DNA from: Serinus canaria
Taxonomy: Eukaryota > Chordata > Aves > Passeriformes > Fringillidae
Direction of reading: 5' to 3'
DNA: 64,000 bases
Assembly: GCF_022539315.1 (NCBI RefSeq)
Contig: NC_066322.1
Location: forward strand, 23,942,765-24,006,764
The position numbers and the translations under genes are program-made. The notes under the pieces were generated by a model, which made no database searches, had not been told where the DNA came from, and was given only the letters and a program-made list of their open reading frames with translations. Of the stretch, positions 27,301-42,300 are shown piece by piece. Each line of letters starts with the position of its first letter. Within the stretch, counting starts at the first letter, position 1.

Positions 27301-30300
27301 GCCACCAAGGGGGATCAGGGGGATGGAGCCCCTCTCCTATGGGGAAGGCTGAGAGCATTGGGATTGGTCAACCTGGACATGAGATGCTCTGTGGTGACCT
27401 CACTGTGGCCTTCCACTGCCTGAGGGGAGCCTACAGGAAAGATGGAGAGAGACTTTTTGCAGGGGATGGAGGGACAGGACAAGGGGGAATGGCTTCCCAC
27501 TGCCAAAGGGCAGCATTGATTCAATGTTAGGAAGGAATTGTTCCCTGTGAGGGTGGGGAAGCCCTGGCACAAGGGTGTCCAGAGAAGCTGTAGCTGCCCA
27601 TTCCCTTGGAGTAACCAAGGCCAGGTTGGACAGGGCTTGGAGCAACCTGGGATACTGTAATGTCCCTGCCCAATGGATGGAACTAGACGACTTTAGGATC
27701 CCTTCCTACCTAAGCCTATGATTCTATGATGATTTAAAATAAAATGAACTTTTACCATGTGAAAGCAAACCCCAACATAAGCTTGTTAAAGAGCAAGACA
27801 GAGTTAATATGGGAACATACTCTGGGAGGTCCTTGTGTTCCCATGGTCTTTTGGTACTTTTAAGGACTGATGGATTAGTGCCATGGTCTCCAAAAAGCTT
27901 GTTAGGAGAACGGCTTCTTGAAGAAAACACTGACTGCTGCTTTATTAATAACTGTGGGGTAATTAACCTTGTTAAGTACCATTTCTGACTTGGGACTTTG
28001 GTTTGTGCTACATGATGGGGATGTGTTTCCCCTCATCCCAGACTGAGCAGGACTGGGTTGTCCTGCTTCCAGGATGCTCGGGTTGCTGATGGTGACTTTA
28101 TTTGCTTACAGGGTCTGCTTTTCTGTAGCTGTGGTTTCTGAATGCATTAGTAGTTCCTTATCCTTTGGGAAAGCAATGCAGCTGCACTTTCAGCAGGAAA
28201 GAGCCAGTTGCTTTTCAGTTTGCTCATGTCTCAAGATCAAAAAGCTGACTTGGCTTCAGTAAGGTAGCTCTCTCCAAGGATCTTCCAAATCTCTTTTAAA
28301 GAAGTAATCTGGGAATATAATCTTCCAAGCAGAAGAAGCTTTTCATTAGCCATTGTAATTGAATTAATCTATCCTGCAAATAAAAGAAGCTGTCACTTTT
28401 TTTGCCAGTCAGGCCGCTGGACCCCTCTTATGGTGGGGTACATTTGGGGACATGATGGGAACCTGAGTTCCATGAAGAAGGAGAAGGAGCTTTATGGATG
28501 AGGCTGTGGTACCCTGCAGTGCCAGGAGGCTCCCGACGGTGGAGCTCGGATATTCCTAGCCGACAGCGGTGTGGACAGCAGCTCAAAATCAATCATGCTA
28601 GATGTCACAGTAAATAAGTTCATGCAATATTAAGTATAAATTGTGAAATAAAAGTTGTGTTTTAAATCCTTCTTAATTTGACTTCGGCATGGAAAGGTAA
28701 TTAATCACAAAGCAGCACTGTGAAATGGGTAGTTGCATTTGTTCCTGCCCGATTCCTCAGTGCACGTTCTTTATCCAGTGCCTTTGCAAGTGTAGAAGGA
28801 GCAGTGCCAAAATACACAGACCCAGAGATGAGACAGAAATAGACCTGGACTGAACTGGAGTTCAGTCTGGAGAAAGAATTTAAAGAGCATTATGAACTGA
28901 GTTTTACTCCGTTCAGCCTGTTGTTAACAAGGGGAAATAAACACAAACAGAAAGTGAGCTGATGACCTTCTCAGATGTTCAGTGGGAGTTGGGAGCATGG
29001 GCCAGCCCTGGGATTCAGCACTGCTCCCAGGCTGGACAGTAAGGAAGCTGTGTCTGCAGTCCTTATCAGCTGTTTGTCCTTTACTGTAGGCTGAGTAAAG
29101 CAAATTGCTCAAAGCTTTTTCCCCTTGTGTCTGCTTGTGTCTTTTGTTGGAAAAGTGAAGCAGCCCCATGAATGCCTGCAGTAGTGGCTGTGCTGGACAG
29201 GCAAGCACAAACCCCAAAGCTCTGGGCATGCGGGATATGCAGGAGAGCACAGGCTGCAGTCCTGGACATAGTGCTGGAATAGAGCTCAATCTCAAGGCTT
29301 GGATGTCAGGGACCACCTAGTTGTAAGAGCTTCCCATAATCTCCGTGGCTTGCTCAGCCCTTGGCCTCTCTCAGGGCCTGTCAGCCAAATTGCCAGCCGT
29401 GGCTGTGTTGGGAGTTGGGCAGCCATCCACGGAGGGCTGGCCAGAGGCAGCAGAGCCAGCTCAGACACGGCACTGTGGGCCCACTGGGAATGGACCTCCA
29501 GGCTGTGCAAAAGGCTGAGGCAGGGAGGAGGGAGGTGGGGCTGCTCCAGATTTCAGCATTCAATATGTTTGCTTGTCTCCAGAAAGGAAAAAACCTTGCT
29601 TTGTGTCCTTTTTTTTTTCTGGGACATTTATTAGTCACTAAAGTCAATACTTTAAATCTGAACCACATGAACACAAGTTTTTCTGGTCTCTTTGCCCATA
29701 GTTGTGCACCAGCAATAGACAAAAACTTCTCGCCTCGCAGGGGAGCTAGAGGAGATGTTCAGATGGATTACTTCCTAAGAACAATAAACAACCTGTGCTT
29801 CTATTGCATTGAAGCTGTCTTTTTCTCATTTCCAGCCTAAGGAAGTAGTTTTTTTAATTAGGATTCTTTGGTTAATGTGATGTGCCACTCATGCACATGC
29901 AAAGGATTTGAGAAGTTCCAAGACTATTTAGTGCATCACCCATTTAAGAGAGCCTTGTAGCAAATCTGGATTTATTTTAACCATCTCTGGGTAGAGGAGG
30001 TTACTCTCCACACCATGTGGTTTGTGGCTGTAGTTCTCAGAAGGTGGAGTTAACCATGTGCTGGGCAAATCTGTCCCTGATTTTTTATTGTTTCTTACTG
30101 CATGTGTTAATAACTTCTAGACAACTGCACTTGAGGCTCGTAAGCTAAATTTAGTGCTTGTTGCAATAGACAAAAGATGAGAATAATAGATTTTATCCAC
30201 TCTGGGTCTCCAAGTGAGCTTTCTTTTCCAGGAAATGAAGCATGTATAATGGTTTTTTTTGGTCATTGTTATTTTTCTTAAAAAAAAAAGTTGTGAGCTC

Positions 30301-33300
30301 ATGACTATTAAAACAATGGGAAATAACATCACAAATGTGGCACTTGCTAAGGCACATTGCTAGTAAAGCTTGTGTTAGATATTTGGTCATTGAGTTTCAT
30401 CCAGGCCCTGGCCACTGTCGTGAGGTGAAGAGTTTGATGCCTGAGGGTGATGGCCCTTGCCATCCATGAGGATAGACTTTCATCAACTCCACTGGTGCTG
30501 GGTTGGACTGCTTAGCAGGGCTCTGCAGTTCCCAGGATAATCTATCTGGTTTGTCTGTGAACAACCAACTCGTGAAAAACTGTGAGCAGTCTGACTCCTT
30601 CCTGTCTGCTGTTTCACTTAGTAGTCATAAGTCATGAGGCTGAAAAATGATTTAAGAAATAAAAAACTGAGTGTTTTAAGGAAACGTGAACTTGCTGGAC
30701 TGGTTTGGCTCATTTCTCTCTGGTTAAGAATCTGGTAAAAGTTGCTCAGTGCAGTTTCTGGGCTCTTCAAAAAATTCATTATAGCCAGGTTAGAATCTGA
30801 AAGCAGCTGAGTCATGAGGAAATATCATTTAGGAGGAAACTTTAAATACCCTGTTACAGGTTCTAGTGCTAAGCATCTTGGCTTACTTAGTGCTCCCTGA
30901 ATCCATTGGGATGGTCTTTCTAGTGGGATGTGTGCTAGCCATGGAGGGCTCATGACTATAGGCAGCATCTCCAGTGCTGCCTTATGCTCCTAGAAAAATT
31001 CATCAAGGTTTCTATCCACACAGCTCCCATCATCTGAATGGGAGTCGAGAGTGTCCTTCACTTCAGAGCACGAAGCACAAGGCTTTAAGTTTGGTCTTTC
31101 TTTACTCTGTGGTGGAGTCAGCATCTTGGTTTGGTAGTCTACAACAGAAATTTGCAATCAAATTTGCAGTTCAAATGGAGCAGCATTTTTTTGTGCATTA
31201 AAACATAATGCTATGAAACAGCTTCTGATCCTGAGTGCATGTACTCGTCAGCTGTGTGAGGAACAAAACTACTTAATATTATTTGAGATGTCAGTGACAA
31301 GTAGTTTTCTTCTATGTAGTTTCACCTGTGTGATGACACTTTAAGGGGAAGAAGAGCCCTGTGAAGCACTTCCAGTGGCAGCTCATGAGGGATCTCTAGA
31401 GGGAAGAGCCTGCAGGACCCAATTTGCTGTTGGAAGATTGTAGGTTTCTGCTTCTGTGCCCTCAGGATGGACAGCTGGCTGGAGCCTGTCTGGAGCAGCT
31501 CTACCATTATTCATATTCTCTGAATTCTTGGCAGTGGCTGCCTCTAAAGGTCTTCAGAGGCATTATAAGCAGAGCTTTGCAATGGATTGGATACAGTTCT
31601 CTTCTTTCTTGGAGAAGAACATTAAATCAGATAAACCTTGGTGCTCAGCACCCTTAGTAAATGGCTCTTAGGGAATAATTGTACACCAGCTTCTTTTGGC
31701 AGGGGATCTTGGTTTAGGCATTTCATCTGTCTAATCTGATTACTCCTAATCCTTGAGCATTGCTTCATTTGTGGTGAAAATTATTTGATATATATGTACT
31801 CATACATACACATATATACACACATATATCAGTGGGCAGGTGAGGATTTATGTATGTGGGTATGTGAAACCCATATTAATCCTCTGATCTCAAAAACTGT
31901 CAGAATTGCCCAGTGCTAGACTTGTGAGTCCACTTCAAAAATAAAAAAGAATGTGGAAGATAATTGTCACATAGGTTTTTTCTGTGCCTACTGTGTTATG
32001 AAGAGATAACTTATAAAATATAGAATAACTATAGTGATAAATAAATATGCTAACTATAATATTAGTTTTTATTAGTATAGAATTAGTGGAGTTATATAAT
32101 GGAACAGTGTAATTATTTTTATATTATTACATATAATATTAATATTGTTATTGGAATATCAGGGATTTGTTGCTATTCTGTGGTATGCTTTGGGGTTTTG
32201 GTTTTTTCTATTTTACTTTTTCATTTGTAGTGTCATAGTTTTGAAATTTATATTTGTTTGCAAGTGTTCAAAGGTGTGGAGGCTTTTTTGGGGCATATCT
32301 TTGCTTATTTAGTTAGTTAGTTAGCTTTAATTCTGGATATGGCTTTGCATCAGGAAAACATCCTTGCTGTGAATTAGAAGAAGGAATTCTGTGGGTGAGA
32401 GCACTCCACAAGGTTTAGCATCTCTGCCAAAATTCCTTCAGCTACCATGTGTCACTCAGAGCTTTCTTATTCCTTCTGGAATAAACAAATCCAGTGTTCT
32501 GAGTTGATGAGAGGTAGGCAAAGGACTTCCATATTCCTTTGCTAGATCTCCTAAAGCACCCAGCGGTCCAAAGCAGACATTTGGTGCAGATGTGTTCCGT
32601 GGTCAGGACTAGGGGAGTGCCAAATTTGCAATCACTGTCAGTGGTAATTATGTGTGATTGTGTGTCATGGGGAGATCTGTGGTTTTCCCAACATGCTTGC
32701 TGCTCAGCTTGTCCATAAACATCTGGCCATTTGAGGTGTGGCAGAAAGCCATGGAAAATCAGCAAGGCCTTTTGAAATGGCCAGTTTGCCAGGTTGCTGT
32801 GAGCTTTTCTCATTTACCAATGAGAGGGTTTTTACAAGACTTTCCCCAGAAAGGAAGCATCAAACCCCTCGATTTCTGTGTTACTCGGTTGCGTGTTGTC
32901 ATAGTTTAATTGCTTAGGTATAAGTTTAGATGCCACAGTGGCTCTGTTGACTTTTGTGATTGCAGTTTTGGGAGTCCAAGCTTTGCTCAGGGATGTGCAG
33001 CCATTCCTTTAAAACATTTCCTTTTGGCTGGTAGCAGTTTGTGTGTGTGTAAGTCTGACTGTTGATTCCCAAGTCTGGAAGAGCTGACATTTACACTGTA
33101 CTTGTGAGGCCAGAGGATTACGTTGGTGCCTCAGAAAGACGTGCTGGGGCTGTATCAGCTTTTTTACCTTTGCACAGCTCCCTCTGGGTGACCATGAAAG
33201 TTTTGGAGTAGTGAGAAATGGAGAGACCCCCACAACAAACCAGTTCCAATTATTCCCATATCAGTCCCTAAAAATGGATTCAGATTGCAGCATAAGAATG

Positions 33301-36300
33301 GAAAACCACACTTCCCCATCACTGGAAGTGTCCAAGGCCAGGTTGGACAGAGCTTGGAGCATGCTGGGCTAGTAGAAGGTGTTCCTGCCTATGGCAGAAG
33401 GTGGGACTGGATGGACTTTAAGTCCTTTCCAACCCAAACCATTCTGTGATTCTGTATTCTGTTAGAGTATTCCATGTGTCAAGCTTCACCTAAAGAGCTA
33501 ATGAAGTTAAAAAGCTTATTATTTTCTTCTGCTTGGTGTGTTTACAGGTGTAGCTTCTGAGTGAATATTCTGTTTAAACTATGCTTGTTATGTAAATTTA
33601 AATCACTTCTCATAATGCCCTTTCTATTTTTATATTCTGGACATTTTGAAGGCCTGTGTTCACATGTGCTGGTGAAAAAGCCTTATTTGGGCTGTACTTG
33701 GAGGTCACCAAACAAGGGTGAAAGAAACTGAAGTTGGTGAAGGCTATTAAAGCTTTTCTGGCAGGCAGGTCACATAAGCTGGTGGCACAGCAGTATGTGA
33801 AGGACAGCTTCTGGGTTTTTTGGGATGAGCTGGTGAGTGCTCAGGTGGTGAGGAGGAGCACCATCACCATTCAGACATGGCCTTGGCTGTGGAATCAGCT
33901 GAGGACATCTGCCCTGCACGGCTCTTGTGGGGCTCTCTGCTCTGTCCTGCCCACAGCACTCGATGCTGACTAACCGTGCCTGGCTCTTGTGGCCTGGGTG
34001 CCATTTCCCAGCTGAGCTCTTTGCTGAACTCTCAGCAGAGGGCAGCTGGAGCCCTGATCCTGCAGGAAGCTGGCCAGGCTCTGCTTGGCATCGGCACTGC
34101 CGGAGCCAGCCCATGCTGCCTATGAGAGAATAAGGCAAAGTTCTCAACCCAGCTGACCTGATGGGCTGTTTTAGCCTAGCTGAAGGAGTCTTGCCTTTCA
34201 GATCTTTATTTTATAGGGTAAGAAAGCCTTTCCAAGGATTTACTGCTCTAGACTGAAACACTGGATCCCTCAATGGATGGGAATAATGAAGCTAGTGGGG
34301 TTACTGTATGGATAAACTCCAGTCAGTGATGTGCTTTAGAACAGTGCTTGGCAAGGGGGAGATTGGAAGCAGAACAATTTGGAGGTAGCTTTATTGCAGG
34401 TGTTTGCTGTAAAGGATACCCAAAGGAGAATAGTGCCAGGGGGAGTGGGAGCACAGCAGGATGAGTTATGTGAAGGAACAGTGAGCCCTTATAATGGCTC
34501 TTTTAATGGTAGTGCAGCATTTTAGTACATGGCATTCACAGATAAATGACTCACAGCCATACAAAAAATCCCCAATGACAGTTTAATATTCTAGGAAACG
34601 TTTTGTGTGATCTCGTGGGTGACTTTCAAAGAAATTAAACCAGAAGACATCCATAAATAGAGCTTGCCCAGCAAATACTGGTGTGATTAGAGTAGACCTT
34701 AGTGATGGCAGTTGTTGTAACTCCAGTGAAATAAAACTTTGGATTGTTTAAAAAAGAAAAATGTCTGTATTATATGGAAGATAAGTGCATATTAACTTTT
34801 ACAGAGCTTGGAAAGTGTTGTGAGGTCTGCTGAGGCAGCACTTCCCTGTAAGCTACAGCTGTATTAAATTGGCACCATTGCAGTTTCATGCTTGGCTTTT
34901 ACTCTGACAGCAGAATTGTGCCCCATTTGGTATGTCGGGACTCAGTTGATCTCTTTGAGTGCTTTGGAGCACTCAGTTGGCAGAAATCTCTTCATTTCTC
35001 TGTGTGTGTGTTTATTTATTGATTTTTGGCATAGCACCCTGACTGCGTTTGCTGAGCTGGGTGAGTGCCCATGGCAGCAGTGCCTGCTCGGGCCAGGCAA
35101 AGAATGGAGGGCACTGGTGCCAAGGCAGATTGAGGTGAACAGGCAGAAAATCATGGCACAGGAACCAGCTGGCTAGAATCACATTTGATACCAATCAGGA
35201 AGGCAGCTGTGTGAGGGGCAGAGGGACAGCTCCATGGGATTGGGAAATGCTCACGTGTGCTGCTGTTACACACCCCAGGCAACTTCACTTGGATGTTCTG
35301 CCCTTCCTCAGTAGCCAGACACGGCAAATGCCATGAATAAAGTTGTTGTTTCTGCTTTGGTTCTTTCTGACAGCTCCTGCTAGATGTGCTGGATTGGGGA
35401 TAGGGCTCACAGTGGGATATTTCCAGAGGTAGATTTTTTTTTTTTTTTCCAGGGAAGAGATGTAGCACGTGTCTTTTTTTTTTTTTTTTTTTTTTTTTTG
35501 TTTTTGTTTTGTTTTGGGTTTTTTTTGGCAGAGCCAAAGAGGTTCTGTCCAAAGAGGTCCCTTCATGTTTACCTAGAATCACATAGTTGTGGAATGGTTT
35601 GGGTTGGAAGGGACCTTAAATTCATCTTGTTTTACCCTCTGCCATGGGCAGGGATACCTTCCACTATCCCAGGTTACTCCATGCCCCATCCAGCCTGGTC
35701 TTGGACACTTCCAGGGATCCAGGGGCAGCCACAGCCTCTCTGAGCACTCTGTAGCAGAGAGGTCTTCCCCCACCCTCACATGGAAGAGCTGCTTCCTCAG
35801 TATCTACTATCTTCTAAGTCTGAAGCCATTTCCCCTTGTCCTGTTCCTCCAGGCCATTGTCCAAAGTCCCCCTCCAGCTCTCCTTGAGCACCTTTAGGCA
35901 CTGGAAGGCTGCTATAACGTTTTCCCAAAGCCTCATTTTCTCCAGTCTGAAGCGGCTCTTAATGGAAAAATACGTTATTTCTTGGTCCAGCAACATTTGT
36001 TCTGGGAATTTTTGTTCCCTTTCTATTTCTAAGAACAATTAAATCTCTGATCAAAATCAAAGGTGAAAGGCTTTGTGTGCCTATGAATGTTAAAGGCACA
36101 TAGAGGTTGGTAAGACTGGAATATTTAAGTTACCAGATTTGAAATCACAAGTTTCAGTACTGGGGATATGATTCTCTACAATTTTGAATGTTTTTAATTT
36201 CAACTTTTTTACTACCGTATGTCTCTGGATAACTCTGGTTTTTTGTATTTCATTCTAGAAATTGGTCCAGTGACAATAACCACAGATCCCAAGAAATTTC

Positions 36301-39300
36301 AATTTGAACTTAGAGAACTTTATGTTCAGGTGAGTAGCTTGTTTCCTCGGTGGTTCTAGCAAAGACTGTTTCCTCACACCATCTTTCCTCTTGTGCTGAT
36401 ATTCCTGCTGCAAGCAACCATGAGAATGTAGATCACTTACCTCTTTCACTGTGCCTGCACAAACTGCCAACTTCCTGCTCATCCTAATTTAGGGTTATGA
36501 TTTGTTCCTTTGTCTTAGTTTACATCATTGTGTGGAGACTCAGTTCAATAACCCAAGAAGGAATAGTTATGTAATGCTAACATTTAGTTGGCATTTTCAT
36601 TAGTCCTGCCACTTGTCCACAGACACATTTATGTACTTTTACTGTATTATGGATATTACATTCCAGGAACACCATTCAAACAAGAGGTCTGTAAGATCCA
36701 TCAGGTTTTCCATAGGTGCTGCCTTCCCTGCCATGCATTACTTGGCACTTAATGATTCAAAGGCTTCTTAGAATCACAGAATATCCTGAGTGGGAAGGGA
36801 CTCACAGGACCAACCCCTGTCCCTGCCCAGATACCCCCGAGAGTGTTGCCCAAACCCTCCTGGAGCTCTGGCAGCCTTGGGGCTGTGCCCATTCCCTGGG
36901 GAGCCTGGGCAGTGCCCAGCACCCTCTGGGGAAGAACCTTTCCTTGAGATCCAAACCGACTCTGCCCTGACATCGCTCCAGCTGTTCCTTCAGCTGATAG
37001 GAAGAAAGGAGGAATTACTGGAGTGGAGTTATCCTTACTGACAGAACATATGCTCCTATTGTCCTGTCTTTAACCAAGGAAAATGCCTCTGACCTGTGAT
37101 GAACCTTGCTGGAGTCAGTAGTGTCAGATAGGCTCTCCCTCAGAAACTGGCACATGATATAATCCATGTAAGAGCAGATTGCTAGAAGATTACTTTAAAA
37201 GTTGGCAGGAGGTTTGAAATCCAGAGAAAACAATAGCTATTGCAGTTTTCTCCTTCATGGGAAAATTTAAGCTTTAAAACTCCATCCAGTTGTCATGTTT
37301 TGTTTCCTCAGTAGTTGTACTGGGCAGTAATTGCCGCTGTTTCTAAAAGGTGGATGATTTAGGACAAGGTTTTGGGAATTTCAAACTCTTAGTTTCTAAT
37401 CAAGTTGTTTAAAAGTTTCTGTCTAATTAATTTTAAATTTCATTTTTTAATGCTGGTAGATTGCATATTTCATAATTACTTTCAGATATTCTAATTCAGC
37501 TATATGAGGGCTCTCACTGACTTGTATTCATCCACTGTATTGGTGAAGGGCCAAAACAGAAACCAGAGAATGTTTAGAACAGGATTGATAGGTCATATTG
37601 CAGTAGAGAAAATATAAACACTTTCTACAGGTTTGTTACCAGTATTTTTCCAAAATCACTGATAAAAGATGCAAGAGTGAATGTTGTGGAGGTAGAGGAA
37701 GTTTTGAGCTGGGTTCATTTTGAGAAAGGGCATGGACCAAATATTCTCATTAATGAACAAAGCTAAAATTAAGGTGGAGATAAATATTTCAAGGTATCTT
37801 GTGTATGAAACATACTATATCAAAACATGCTCAACTTGTTGTCCCTGAATACAAGGGTAAGCCTGAATATAAGGGTAAGTCTTGTTTTCTAATCATCTGT
37901 CACAGAATAGTTGGAGGGTGTTTTGGCTGACATTTGACATCAGTTGAAAATTGGGCTGTGTACCTTTCACTGTAGAAATTGGGCCCTGTTCGTTTTACAT
38001 TCAGTGTGATAAAAGACATGTTCCATGGATACAGGATCAACTTAGGGGGTTCACCTATGTTTCATCTGTAATTATCTTTGAATCATTCCTACAGACAGTA
38101 TGATAAGAACGTGGACTTGGGCAGCAGTGGCTCCTTAGTGTTAGTGTTGTTTTGTAAATTTTTTTTGGTAGTGTGGTTTTTTTCTTTGTTAAGCAGTTTT
38201 TTTTCTGTATTTCTGTGGGCCTGTTCAAACTGAAGGGAAAAAGAAGCTTCCTGAGCTTTACTCACCTCAGATTTTCCAGAAAGTTTTATGAGGTAGTTGT
38301 ATTTAATTTCAATTTGGAGAGAAAGGCAGGACACACTGAATGTACTGAATGGAAAATTTTCTACTATTTAAAATTTAAGTAAAGACGATACTAATGTTAA
38401 ATGTTAGGAAGTAATTCTGCCTACAGGATGCTCAGGGATGCTGTGGCTGCCCCTGGATCCCTGCAAGTGTCCCAAGCCAGGTTGGATGGGGCTTGGAACA
38501 AACTGGGATAGTGGAAGGTGTCCCTGCCCATGGCAGGGGTGATGCTGGATGGGCTTTGAGGTCCTTCCAATCCAAACCTTTCCATGATGATGTTTTGTTG
38601 TTCTACCAGCTGACTTTTAAGAGTATTATACTACATTACAGGAATAAAAAAATCCATGCTTGTTTTCAGAGCAGCCATTTAGCTCAGTAGTGCTTTTAGT
38701 GTTCTATGTAGAAAACAGATGCTGCCATATAGAATATTATGACATGATAATCAAGTAGACTTGAAGTGGGAATAGAAATTTTCCTGTTCCAAATAGATGT
38801 CTGTATGAATTAGCTATTATTTTGACTTTGCCCACAAATTAAAGCTTTATGTGGAAGAGTCTTCTGCTGAAAGAATTTGGATATACTGATGTCTCCCATT
38901 GGACTGTATATGTATTGCCAAGATAAAGTTCTGACAAGTGTCAAAAATCTTCTTGGAGAGTCCTCTCATGAATTTCAGGCTGTCTGGAGTCTACCACTTG
39001 CTTTTCCCATAAAACTAAGGCTACATTTAGGAGAACTGACTTTGAAAAAGAACAGTGGTTCTTATATGACTTACAGGAAAACAGTGACCACATGCTTATT
39101 CTTTAGCATAGATGAGAAACTTATTAATGTTCTTGCTTTGAAATTGGATTAAGGATACTGATAGATTAAACTTGTTCCCAACATGAATATTTCACTGAGG
39201 ACAAACAAAATTCTTAAGTATGAAGGACTGCTCTCTTTTTGCCTTCTTCTTTCCCAGCATGTGTAGATTTGTATATATGTATGTGTGAAGGTATGTTGAT

Positions 39301-42300
39301 TGTAAAAATAAAAGAAATCAAATTTATATTTAATACTTAACGTGCAGAGATCTATGGTAGATGACAGGGCAAGTTTTACAGTTTGTAAAGCTCTTTGGAA
39401 AGTTCTGTCTTCAATATGCCAAGTTAATTTTTATGTAAGTTAGCTTTTATTTAAACAGTATTTTTCCAAAATTCTTAATTCAGTGAGAAAAATGAATCCT
39501 TTCCTATAAAGATAAAGTCATACTTGGAAGCATTTTGATTGAACACATGGTCTGAAAAACCTCCAGCTCTGCAGCTGCTGCAGTGCAGAGCTGTGGGAGC
39601 ACAGCACCTGTGCCCTCTACTGAGCTCCCTGTCCCAGGGTGGAGTCCGGGGCAGGTTCTGGCTGCTCTGGTGTCCAGAGATGCTCCTGGAGCTCAGCCCT
39701 GCCTGCCTGGGACCATTTCCCATGTGTTTGTGCTGCTGACCTCCTGTGACTGCTGTGTGCTACCAGGGGAGGGGAGTTGTCAGCCAGGAAGGGAGCACAT
39801 GAGTGTGGGAAATGGGGCTGTCACAAAAGCTGGAGCTGAGCAGGACATGGGTAGGAGTGACTGTGACACCAGCCAACATCAGGGCTCTTTCTTTATTTCC
39901 CCTTTGGAACTGTTGCAGTTGCTGCTTGTGAGTGTGTTACAGCACTCTGCAGAAACCATAAAATCCTTAGGGTAGAAAAGGTGAATAAATGATTAGAGGC
40001 TGAGGAAGTATCTGTCTTGAATGTCCCAAAAAAGAGTAATTTACTTGATATGTTTTTTTTTTCTTAAAAGAAAAAGTTATGTTTTATTTCTACTTGTGTA
40101 CAGGGTGGTGGAGACTGTCCAGAGATGAGCATTGGGGCGATAAAGATTGCTCTAGAAATTTCCCTGCCTGGCTCTTTCATCTATGTCTTTACTGATGCCC
40201 GATCCAAGGATTACAGACTGACCCATGAAGTGCTTCAACTCATCCAACAGAAACAGTCACAGGTACTGAGGGGATTTGCATTCCCGGCTGGGTTGTGTGT
40301 TTAATGCTATGTTTTCTCAATGACTAAGGGTAGAATTCTCCTGTGTGAAACTTGGTGAAATCTTTTTACAGAAGGGACCATAATACTGCATTCTAAGTAT
40401 TTAATTTTTTTTAATAGAGTTAACTGATCTGGGTAAGGAAAAACTTAGTGGAATATTCTTTTATTATTCTGAATTAAATAATGCAACTGAATCTTTTACC
40501 AGTATATGTGTTTTTTGGCAGCTTATCACTTATATGGGTTTTTTTTTTTGTTGTTCTAAAAGAGGTATTATGTGAATGACAGGGCTGATTGATTTTTAAA
40601 GGGATTTTTGTCTATTTCTTTTTTTCTGCACTGCTTTTTCCATCATTACTGAGTGCAATGCCTCTGTCCATGCAGAGTAACAAACCCATCTCGACTGACA
40701 TATCCTTCCGTTGTCTTGCCTTAATGCTGCCATGGCAGTGTTTTCCTCACCCATGCACCATGTGTCCAATGATTCACTGCTTTTTCTTAAATCCAGGTGG
40801 TGTTTGTGCTGACTGGAGACTGTGATGACAGGGATCATATTGGTTACAAGGTCTATGAAGAAATTGCTTCAACAAGTTCTGGTCAAATTTTTCACTTGGA
40901 CAAAAAACAAGTTAATGAGGTAACTTTGCTTGGGTTTCCCAATTGATAAAGAAAATGAGGCAAGAGTTACACTGTAAATCTTTAAGAGACCTGATGGTGG
41001 GTTAGGGAGCAGAAGGGGAACTTCTAAATGTTCTGGTCTTAGTACGTGGGCTCTATTCCACCTTTTCTTCCTTTCTCCAACTTCTATATCAGGATGCAAT
41101 TCTGTGACTTTTGTTGACAACAGGGAAGTGTGAAGTGACATATTGTATTAGAACCTCCCCAGCCTCCCTCTGTCTGTGCCAGAAGGCTTCCAGGAGAAGA
41201 TGCTTTAAAAAAGGAGCAGTTCTGGGCTCTGTAATATAGTGGCTTTTCTGCTAAAAACAAGAGCACACATTTAGCTTTAAATGAGCATTTTGTGAAAAGC
41301 AAAGGAGTGCTATTTAGTCTGGGCAAAAATGTTCCCCTCATAGGCTAGGTAGTGTGAACTCTCACTGTTCACAGAGTCATGGCAATAACTTTTTAATTAT
41401 CACTGCAATATTTTGCTACTTCTGCTGCCCTCCTGATAACTGTGGTTCCTGACCCACAGCCATGAATGACTATTTCCTTTGGGAACTTCAGTGAGTCCCC
41501 GGCAGGAATGAAACTTCAGAAGTGCGTGAGAAAACAGTTGGGAGAGAGGTGAAATTACATGGTATTTATCTGGAGAGCTGGAATTGTTTATAAATGTTGT
41601 AAACATTCCCCTTTGAATTCCCAGTGTAGGCAATAACTAGCTGAAGTTTTTTAATAAAAATTTACCCTGGTTTGTTGTTTTTTTCTTTCTGTCCTAAAAT
41701 TCTGACAATGATAAATGTTGGAGGTAAAGTGCATTTTTCTACAGCTGTTGTCTAGAAAAACAGAAGTTCGCATTGGGAATGATAGAAACTATTGGCAGTG
41801 ATGTGAAGGTGATCAAAAGGAGAAACTTCCCAGAAGATTTATCCTCCAAAAATTAGGTTAGAATTTGGAAGAAAAGAAATTACCTGTTCAGTCTGTTCCT
41901 GGCCTGCATTTTGCTATTATCAATAAAGAGTGAAACTTCTCTGTGACACTCCATGAAATCCCTTTATTCAGAAGGGATCATCATAGAATGAGATGGTCTT
42001 TAAGGGCCCTTTGAACCCAACCAATTCTGCCACCCTCTGATACTGCCAATGGGGAATGCTCTTTGCCAGCACTGTAGTTTTAGGGTAAAGGTTAGGTTGG
42101 ATTGTTGTGGTTTTGTTTTCTTCTGCTTTTGAGAGGTAGAAGTGAGCAGATAAAGCCATTTGTAGGTGCTAGACAGCACCATGTTCTGGAGTGGAGCTGG
42201 CACGAGCTGCTTTCCTGGCTGCTTGCTGCTGCTTTCTGAACTTGGCACTTCCCTGTTTCTAAGAGCACCAGCTTCTGCCTGAAAGGTTAGACTGCCTTGG

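Larger units (their letters stand above)
5403..36258 (+). other. HMCN1: HMCN1 intron 1 (about 30.9 kb)
   Basis: The donor is GTAGGG and the acceptor TTCTAG. It begins inside the CpG island and becomes AT-rich after about 5700. It holds low-complexity tracts, at least ten CR1 fragments, a roughly 1.05 kb solo LTR (11073-12125), a reverse-strand LTR (from 23927) and several short tandem repeats, all listed separately. Gaps where I see nothing nameable: 7.1-8.3, 8.8-10.6, 12.2-14.2, 15.4-18.2, 19.5-22.3, 22.8-23.9, 25.0-27.2, 27.8-31.7, 32.4-33.3 and 33.5-35.4 kb. No nested gene was recognised. Long first introns often carry enhancers, but none can be identified here by eye. Confidence 0.9.
36330..40103 (+). 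other. HMCN1: HMCN1 intron 2
   Basis: 3.8 kb, GTGAGT…CAG. It contains two CR1 fragments (36771-36992 reverse, 38397-38592 forward). A moderately GC-rich stretch at about 39560-39900 is unassigned. Nothing else was recognised. Confidence 0.9.
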
